Assembly: GCA_903928835.1 (NCBI GenBank)
Contig: CAIYSK010000176.1
Location: 1 to 6,438, forward strand
DNA length: 6,438 nt
Direction of reading: 5' to 3'
DNA from: an uncultured cyanobacterium
Lineage (GTDB): Bacteria; Cyanobacteriota; Cyanobacteriia; PCC-6307; Cyanobiaceae
Position numbers and translations under genes: made by a program. The notes under the pieces are model-generated. The model made no database searches, was not told the origin of the DNA, and worked only from the letters and a program-made list of their open reading frames with translations. Positions 1 through 4,089 of this stretch are shown here, in pieces (positions within the stretch are counted from its first letter, which is position 1; every line of letters starts with the position of its first letter).

Positions 1-311
1 CCATACAAAACCACATCCGGCTGCAGCAGCGGCGCCACAACCTTCAGGGCCGCCGCGGTTGTCAGATTGGGGAAGCAAAGCAGGGGGATCCCCAGGGCGC
101 CGGCGCGGGCATCCAAGGCCCGCACCGCGTCATGGTCGAGTTTGCGTCGGTGGGGTCCCCTGAGGCGCTGGCCTTCCGCTCCAGTTGCCAGCAACACCAA
201 GCGTCCGCCCGGGTGGCGTCGCACCAAGTCCATCGCTTGATGCAGCACGGGTTGGTCGTGGAGGCGCCATTGGCCCTCCAAGGCCACCACAACCGTGAAG
301 CCGCTTAGCAT
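1..311 (-). CDS. Unrecognised protein, N-terminal part (runs off left edge)
   Basis: Reading leftward from an ATG at 309-311, the frame stays open for 103 codons to the window edge with no stop, and its GC-rich third positions match the neighbouring genes. I do not recognise the family. The visible part alternates hydrophobic strands and helices: FTVVVAL (residues 5-11), RLVLLA (37-42), PLLCFP (76-81) and DVVLY (99-103), with helical stretches between. This is what a Rossmann-like or GT-B glycosyltransferase N-terminal domain can look like, but I see no diagnostic motif, so that idea is weak inference. No Shine-Dalgarno sequence precedes the ATG (the bases just upstream read CCCAAA), so a later start such as the ATG at residue 27 is possible. 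The gene diverges from the small secreted-protein gene at 345, with 33 bp between the two start codons. Confidence 0.62.
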   Translation of the reverse strand, partial: MLSGFTVVVALEGQWRLHDQPVLHQAMDLVRRHPGGRLVLLATGAEGQRLRGPHRRKLDHDAVRALDARAGALGIPLLCFPNLTTAAALKVVAPLLQPDVVLY

Positions 312-322
312 TTTGGGAGTGA

Positions 323-339
323 CTCTTGAAGTTGAAGAG
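323..339. promoter_or_regulatory. Imperfect palindrome between divergent genes (operator candidate)
   Basis: CTCTTGAAGTTGAAGAG is a 17-bp palindrome with one mismatched pair (G/G at 328/334) around a central G at 331. It fills much of the 33-bp space between the divergent starts at 311 and 345. Its right half (GAAGAG, 334-339) also serves as the ribosome binding site of the rightward gene, 5 nt before the ATG. The symmetry could mean a dimeric regulator site or simply reflect the purine-rich binding site. No promoter hexamers are clear in so small a gap, so promoters for one or both genes probably lie inside the opposite coding region. Confidence 0.35.
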
Positions 340-344
340 CTGCC

Positions 345-584
345 ATGCGTTCCCTGATCTCCTGTCTCCTGCTTGCGGCCACGGTCGCCCTGGTTGAAAG
401 CCCTGCCCAGGCCCAGCGGGTGGTGCCGAAGCTTGGCACCATTTGCCCCATTGGCTATGTGGACACCCTCAATGGCAAGTGCAGCACCCTTGGCCTGGCC
501 AGCTACACCGTTCAGCCCACCAATGGCCAGGCTTGCCCCTCCGGCTGGATGAACGTGGGTGGGAACTACTGCAGCAAGAAATAG
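345..584 (+). CDS. Small secreted protein with duplicated CPxG[YW]...C motif
   Basis: A 79-residue protein. Residues 1-23 form a typical signal peptide: an N-terminal Arg, a hydrophobic core LLLAATVALV, and a signal-peptidase-I-like site AQA|Q after residue 23. The mature part of about 56 residues has exactly four cysteines (34, 46, 64, 76). They lie in two matching blocks, CPIGYVDTLNGKC (34-46) and CPSGWMNVGGNYC (64-76), each 13 residues long and 30 residues apart. This suggests an internal duplication and probably one disulphide per block in the periplasm or outside the cell. A ribosome binding site GAAGAG ends 5 nt before the ATG. I do not recognise a named family; similar short Cys-containing secreted proteins occur in picocyanobacteria as hypotheticals (recollection). 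It converges on the DUF2721 gene with a 23-bp gap. Its function is unknown. Confidence 0.75.
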   Translation: MRSLISCLLLAATVALVESPAQAQRVVPKLGTICPIGYVDTLNGKCSTLGLASYTVQPTNGQACPSGWMNVGGNYCSKK

Positions 585-610
585 GTTGAGGGCCGCTGAA
601 GAGGAACCTA
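582..610. repeat. Inverted repeat carrying both convergent stop codons
   Basis: TAGGTT (582-587) is the exact reverse complement of AACCTA (605-610), with a 17-nt spacer. The left TAG is the stop of the rightward small secreted-protein gene, and the right CTA is the TAG stop of the leftward DUF2721 gene. The stem is only 6 bp and AT-containing, and no T-tract follows on either strand. It may be a weak bidirectional 3'-end structure, or chance similarity of the two gene ends. Confidence 0.3.
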
Positions 611-1066
611 GAAACGCCGGCGCAACTGACCGGTGGCCAATTGCACCTCGCGCAAAAACAGCACCACGGCGACCATCAGGCATCCCATCGCCAACACAAA
701 TAGGGGCACCACGATCAGGGCCAGATCGATCGCTGCGACTGCGCTCACAAACACAATCGACACCACCAGGGCCACCAGCAGGATGGTGACGGTGGACAAC
801 TCAATCGCCTTCATCACCAGGCGGATGCGTTTCTTATGAACCCCCAGCTCCAGCGGGCCATCCCGGTTGGCGCCTGTTGAATCCTCTTTCTGCAGCTGGC
901 GTGCCCGATCAACGATCCGGTTGAGTCGGTTGGTCAGCACATTCAGCAAACCAGCGATTCCCGCCAGCAAAAAGACCGGCGCTACCGAGAGGTGGATGGC
1001 CCGGGCCAGCCCCTCGACGGGGGCGGTGGGAACCAGGGCGAAGGGAAGCACGGTCGCATCGGCCAA
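608..1066 (-). CDS. DUF2721 family integral membrane protein
   Basis: A 152-residue membrane protein of unknown function. The layout matches DUF2721: a first hydrophobic helix around 25-45 (AIHLSVAPVFLLAGIAGLL), a basic segment with the characteristic NRLNRIVDRAR (46-56), a variable charged linker (57-80), then two adjacent hydrophobic helices (about 90-112 and 114-138), ending in a basic tail LRRRF. Family members are small inner-membrane proteins common in cyanobacteria and proteobacteria, with no established role. The start is TTG (1064-1066), the first possible start after an in-frame TAG eight codons' length or less upstream (1079-1081 region). A GGA lies about 6 nt before it, and an internal GTG at codon 6 is the alternative. 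The gene diverges from the OsmC-family gene, with 37 bp between the two starts, and ends 23 bp from the secreted-protein gene. Confidence 0.83.
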   Translation of the reverse strand: MADATVLPFALVPTAPVEGLARAIHLSVAPVFLLAGIAGLLNVLTNRLNRIVDRARQLQKEDSTGANRDGPLELGVHKKRIRLVMKAIELSTVTILLVALVVSIVFVSAVAAIDLALIVVPLFVLAMGCLMVAVVLFLREVQLATGQLRRRF

Positions 1067-1103
1067 AGTGGTTCCGAAAACCTACCCGCGCTGGAACGCA
1101 CCC

Positions 1104-1541
1104 ATGACCAGCATTCAATGCCGCTACCAAGGTCAGTTGCGCTGCCTTGCGGTGCACGGCCCATCGGGTTCGGAACTCGACACCGATGCCCCCATCGACA
1201 ACAACGGCAGAGGCGAACGGTTTTCCCCCACCGATCTGATTGCTACGGCCTTGGCCAATTGCATCCTCACGGTGATGGGCATCGTGGCTGAGCGCCACGG
1301 CCTGGCCCTGGAGGGTGCCGAGGTACGGGTCGAAAAGACGATGACCTCCGGCGCGGTGCGCAAAATCGCCCTGCTTGAGGCTTGGATCAGCCTGCCCCAG
1401 GCCCTGGAGCCCCAACAGGTGGCCCTCCTGCGCCGCACGGCCGAGACTTGTCCCGTGAAGGCCAGCCTCGAAGGGGCCGTGCCCATGCAGCTGCACTGGG
1501 TTGATTTGCCCGCGCTTGATTTGACCTCGGTAGATGGCTGA
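1104..1541 (+). CDS. OsmC/Ohr-superfamily protein (peroxide-reactive thiol protein)
   Basis: A 145-residue cytoplasmic protein. OsmC/Ohr proteins reduce organic hydroperoxides or peroxides with a pair of cysteines. Both expected cysteines are present: C53 in ALANCILTVMGI, on the central helix after the SPTDLIATAL segment, and C116 in AETCPVKASL near the C-terminus. E38 and R39 (GRGERFSP) are placed to be the polar partners of the thiols. The sequence looks more like the YhfA-type OsmC branch than Ohr, so the exact substrate is uncertain. The frame is open upstream to 867, but that part lies antisense inside the DUF2721 gene. The ATG at 1104 begins where family similarity starts and has GGAA 7 nt upstream. 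Two extra cysteines (C6, C14) are near the N-terminus. The stop overlaps the start of the M32 carboxypeptidase gene by 8 bp, so translational coupling is likely. Confidence 0.92.
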   Translation: MTSIQCRYQGQLRCLAVHGPSGSELDTDAPIDNNGRGERFSPTDLIATALANCILTVMGIVAERHGLALEGAEVRVEKTMTSGAVRKIALLEAWISLPQALEPQQVALLRRTAETCPVKASLEGAVPMQLHWVDLPALDLTSVDG

Positions 1542-3093
1542 TCCCAGCCAGGCACCCCTGCAGAAGCTGCGGGCCTATCTACACACCACCCAGCTGCTGG
1601 GATCGATCCATAGCGCCCTCTATTACGACCAAAACACCGCCATGCCTGCCGCGGGGGCGGATTGGCGGGGCGAACAGTTGGCCCTGCTGGCCCAGCAACT
1701 CCATGGCCGCCAGAGCAGTGGCGCCTATGCGGACTTGCTCTCCGCCGCAGAAGCGCAATGGGGGGGCAGCCCAGGTCCCATGGGCCGCAATCTCCAGTTG
1801 CTGCGCCAGGAATTTGAACGCCAATACCGTTTGGATGCCGCCCTGGTGGGCCGTATCGCCCAGGCCCAGGCCCAGGGCTATGCCCGCTGGCAGGAGGCCA
1901 AGGCCAAGGGCGATTTCAGTTTGTTTGCCCCCTCCCTCAAGGAGCTGGTGGGGCTGCGCCAGGAGCAGGCCCGCCAGTTGGCTGAGCCCCGTAGTTGCTG
2001 GGAAACCCTGGCCCAGCCTTTTGAGCCCGACATCAGCAAGGCGCGGCTGGATGCCCTATTCGCTCCCTTGCGCCATGAACTTCCAGCCCTGATCGAGCGG
2101 GCCCGATCCGCGGCCAGTAGGCAGCCATCGACTGCGTGGGATCTGCCAGAGAGCAGCCAACAGCAGCTCTGCGAGGAGCTGTTGACCAGCTGGGGTTTTG
2201 ATCCCAATCGCTGCCAAACCGCCCGCTCACCCCATCCCTTCTCCTGCACCCTGGGGCCGGCCGATTTCCGCATCACCACCCGGGTGGTGGCGGGCCAACC
2301 CCTCTCAGCCCTGCTGGCCACGGCCCATGAATGGGGCCATTCCCTCTATGAGCAGGGGCTGCCCCGCAGCGGCGACCACTACTTCCCTTGGCCCCTGGGG
2401 GATGCCACCTCCATGGGGGTGCACGAGAGCCAAAGCCTGTTCTGGGAATGCAGGGTGGGGCGGAGTCAGGCCTTTGCCCAGCGCCTGGAGCCCTCGATCG
2501 CCGCGGCGTGGAGCTTGGCGAACCCCGGCTTGGGTGGGGCGAAGCCTGGCTCGTCCAGCCCCTGGCGCACCAGCCAGGGGTTCTGGCGCTGCCTCAATCC
2601 CTTCGAACCGGGAATGATTCGGGTTGAGGCCGATGAAATCAGCTACTGCCTTCACATCGTGCTGCGTTACGAACTCGAGCTCGCCCTGCTGGAAGGGGAT
2701 TTGCCCGTGGCGGAGCTTCCAGGCCACTGGAACCGGCGCATGGCCGAGCTGCTGGATCTGCGCCCTGCCCATGACAGCGAAGGCTGCCTCCAGGACGTGC
2801 ATTGGAGCGAGGGCCTGTTTGGTTACTTCCCCTCCTATGCCCTTGGGCACCTGATCAGTGCCCAGCTGGGCGAGGCCATGGAACGGGACCTCGGCGGGGC
2901 GGGCGCCATCGAAGCGCGGGTCGCCAAAGGGGATGGGGCCAGCCTCAAGCAGTGGCTAGCGGAGCACGTCTATCCCTTGGGCCGCCAGGTCAATGGCGAA
3001 GAGCTGGTGAAGCAGGTGAGCGGCCACGACCTCAGAGCCGAACCCTTCCTGGCCTACCTCAGGGCCAAATTGGAGCGGTTGGTGGCTCCTTAG
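1534..3093 (+). CDS. M32 (Taq-type) thermostable metallocarboxypeptidase
   Basis: A 519-residue cytoplasmic enzyme, close to the usual ~500 residues of peptidase family M32, which removes C-terminal amino acids from peptides with broad specificity. All hallmark blocks are present in order: HPF (234-236) followed by the DFRITTR strand; the metal-binding HEWGH (265-269; H265 and H269 ligands, E266 the general base); HESQS (297-301, whose E298 is the likely third metal ligand); IRVEADEISYCLHIVLRYELE with E365ADE; and GYFPSYALGHL (from 430). The segment between HESQS and EADE contains a Gly/Ser/Pro-rich stretch (GLGGAKPGSSSP) that looks less conserved than its surroundings. The ATG at 1534 sits inside the last codons of the OsmC-family gene (shared ATGGCTGA), with no strong ribosome binding site, which fits translation coupled to the upstream gene. 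ppa follows after 29 bp. Confidence 0.96.
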   Translation: MADPSQAPLQKLRAYLHTTQLLGSIHSALYYDQNTAMPAAGADWRGEQLALLAQQLHGRQSSGAYADLLSAAEAQWGGSPGPMGRNLQLLRQEFERQYRLDAALVGRIAQAQAQGYARWQEAKAKGDFSLFAPSLKELVGLRQEQARQLAEPRSCWETLAQPFEPDISKARLDALFAPLRHELPALIERARSAASRQPSTAWDLPESSQQQLCEELLTSWGFDPNRCQTARSPHPFSCTLGPADFRITTRVVAGQPLSALLATAHEWGHSLYEQGLPRSGDHYFPWPLGDATSMGVHESQSLFWECRVGRSQAFAQRLEPSIAAAWSLANPGLGGAKPGSSSPWRTSQGFWRCLNPFEPGMIRVEADEISYCLHIVLRYELELALLEGDLPVAELPGHWNRRMAELLDLRPAHDSEGCLQDVHWSEGLFGYFPSYALGHLISAQLGEAMERDLGGAGAIEARVAKGDGASLKQWLAEHVYPLGRQVNGEELVKQVSGHDLRAEPFLAYLRAKLERLVAP

Positions 3094-3121
3094 GATGCCG
3101 CCGCGCAAAAGCTTCTTTTTT
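3081..3121 (+). promoter_or_regulatory. Hairpin at carboxypeptidase stop followed by T6 tract before ppa
   Basis: GGTGGC-TCC (3081-3089) can pair with GGA-GCCGCC (3093-3095 and 3097-3102), giving nine pairs including one G.T wobble, a single bulged T at 3096 and a tight TTA loop that contains part of the stop codon. Thirteen bases later comes CTTCTTTTTTC (T6 at 3116-3121), directly before the ppa ATG. The T-tract is too far from the stem for a standard intrinsic terminator, so readthrough into ppa is expected. The structure could act as partial attenuation or as a 3'-end/processing signal. The pyrimidine tract occupies the place where ppa's ribosome binding site would be. Confidence 0.35.
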
Positions 3122-3122
3122 C

Positions 3123-3710
3123 ATGGCGAATATCGACCACGCCCCCAGCCGCACCATGCTCAACCTGCTGCATGTGCTGCCGGCCTTCGCCGATGAAGCG
3201 GAATTGCGGCTCAACACGATCGTTGAGCTCAATTCCATGACGATCAACAAGTACGAACTGATCACGGAAACCGGCCACCTCAAGCTGGATCGGGTGGGCT
3301 ATTCCTCCCTGTCCTATCCCTTTGCCTATGGATGCATTCCCCGCACCTGGGACGAGGACGGTGACCCCTTGGATATTGAAATCGTTGGTGTCACTGAACC
3401 CCTGGTGCCCGGATCGATTGTGGAGGCCAGGATTATCGGCATCATGAAATTCGACGATGGCGGCGAAGTTGATGACAAGGTCATCGCCGTGCTGGCCGAT
3501 GACAAGCGGATGGACCACATCACCAGCTACACCCAGCTTGGCGACCATTGGCTCAAGGAAACCCAGTACTACTGGGAGCATTACAAGGATCTCAAAAAGC
3601 CCGGCACCTGCAAGGTGAATGGCTTCTTTGATTCGGCTGAGGCCGTCAAGATCATCAAAGATTGCGAAGGCCGCTATTTGGCCACGATCGAAGCCCAGCT
3701 GGTCAACTAG
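3123..3710 (+). CDS. ppa: Inorganic pyrophosphatase, family I
   Basis: A 195-residue soluble enzyme that hydrolyses pyrophosphate to two phosphates, pulling forward biosynthetic reactions such as nucleotide, amino-acyl-tRNA and polymer synthesis. The family signature D-G-D-P-L-D-I is at 79-85 (D79, D81, D84 bind metal). Other active-site residues align with the E. coli enzyme: E35, K43, E45 (NKYE), R57, Y69, D112 and D117 with K119 (the GGEVDDK segment), and Y/K in EHYKDLKK. E. coli Ppa is about 176 residues; the extra length here is an N-terminal extension of about 30 residues before the first strand, rich in Leu/Ala. The start at 3123 lacks any Shine-Dalgarno sequence; an in-frame ATG at residue 12 is an alternative, also without one. 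The sequence type resembles the alpha-cyanobacterial enzyme (recollection). It is the last gene of the OsmC-M32-ppa cluster. Confidence 0.97.
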   Translation: MANIDHAPSRTMLNLLHVLPAFADEAELRLNTIVELNSMTINKYELITETGHLKLDRVGYSSLSYPFAYGCIPRTWDEDGDPLDIEIVGVTEPLVPGSIVEARIIGIMKFDDGGEVDDKVIAVLADDKRMDHITSYTQLGDHWLKETQYYWEHYKDLKKPGTCKVNGFFDSAEAVKIIKDCEGRYLATIEAQLVN

Positions 3711-3728
3711 CCCAGAAGTCCAGTTTTT

Positions 3729-3772
3729 CGGGTTTGGCCCCTTTCTTCGCCAACGGGGAAAAGCCAAACCCG
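3729..3772. repeat. 10-bp perfect inverted repeat after ppa
   Basis: CGGGTTTGGC (3729-3738) and GCCAAACCCG (3763-3772) are exact reverse complements separated by 24 nt, beginning 19 nt after the ppa stop. The spacer has a C4 run next to the left arm and GGGGAAAA next to the right arm, so extra pairing inside the loop is possible in a shifted register. On the + strand a T5 run (3724-3728) precedes the stem and none follows it, so this is not a classical intrinsic terminator. It may still form the 3' end of the ppa transcript or protect it from exonucleases. Confidence 0.45.
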
Positions 3773-3782
3773 CCCCAGCGCC

Positions 3783-3814
3783 AAAACACCCAAACGGCAA
3801 AACCCTCAAACGAC
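3783..3814. repeat. Imperfect 16-bp tandem repeat in an A/C-rich tract
   Basis: Two adjacent 16-bp units, AAAACACCCAAACGGC (3783-3798) and AAAACCCTCAAACGAC (3799-3814), agree at 13 of 16 positions. They lie in a strand-asymmetric stretch, 3781-3833, where 47 of 53 bases are A or C. The tract belongs to the 199-bp gap between ppa and the small ORF at 3910. Besides this repeat and the inverted repeat at 3729-3772, the gap holds an AT-richer segment (about 3840-3897) where a promoter for the small ORF would be expected. TATTTT at 3884-3889 is a possible -10-like element with no convincing -35, so I do not call a promoter. Confidence 0.5.
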
Positions 3815-3909
3815 CCAACAGTCCAACCCCAAAGACTTTCTGTAGATCAGCCCAGAATTCTTTTCTATTGGCTGTTCACTGCCTATTTTTGTGGATCAAG
3901 GGTTTGCTG

Positions 3910-4089
3910 ATGTCCACTCCCCAAACTCGCCACCTCGACCAGCTGAACAGCACGGCGCTGAAGTGGGCCAGTGATGGGGAGCTCTCGGCGCCCGATCTCG
4001 AGCGGATCATGGCCCGGCTGGTTGTCGTAGATCCGGCCTTCCAAGGGGTCCGCGAGCCGGGGCAAGGGCGTGCCCCTGGCATCAACTGA
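3910..4089 (+). CDS. Small hypothetical protein, 59 residues
   Basis: The ATG at 3910 has a good ribosome binding site, AAGGG at 3898-3902 with a 7-nt spacer. That is the best reason to regard this ORF as real and to prefer this start, although the frame is open further upstream through a hydrophobic stretch encoded at about 3859-3909. The protein is soluble-looking. Residues 1-40 appear helical and amphipathic (TALKWASDGELSAPDLERIMARLVVVDPAF), followed by a Gly/Pro/Arg-rich tail. There are no cysteines, signal peptide or membrane segment. I do not recognise a family. Its end overlaps the clC end tail-to-tail by 8 bp, so the last codons are antisense to the clC C-terminus. It could be a spurious ORF, but the start signal and codon use argue for a gene. 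Confidence 0.5.
   Translation: MSTPQTRHLDQLNSTALKWASDGELSAPDLERIMARLVVVDPAFQGVREPGQGRAPGIN

Noticed and set aside
62..292. 76-codon minus-strand frame rich in Trp and Cys
   Set aside because: It is the +1 shadow of the edge gene running from 311 leftward; the latter has natural composition and stays open to the edge.
867..1103. Upstream extension of the OsmC-family reading frame
   Set aside because: It lies antisense to the DUF2721 gene, its residues are low-complexity Ser/Arg/Ala without family similarity, and the ATG at 1104 fits the known N-terminus of the family.
909..1496. 195-codon minus-strand open frame
   Set aside because: It spans antisense of the OsmC-family gene and part of the DUF2721 gene in another frame; its His/Gly/Arg-rich composition is typical of GC-rich shadow frames.
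3729..3772. Calling the inverted repeat a classical intrinsic terminator
   Set aside because: No T-tract follows the stem on either strand.
3619..3909. Upstream extension of the small ORF into ppa, including a hydrophobic stretch before 3910
   Set aside because: The stretch could mimic a membrane helix, but the AAGGG ribosome site points to ATG 3910 and the upstream part overlaps ppa in another frame.
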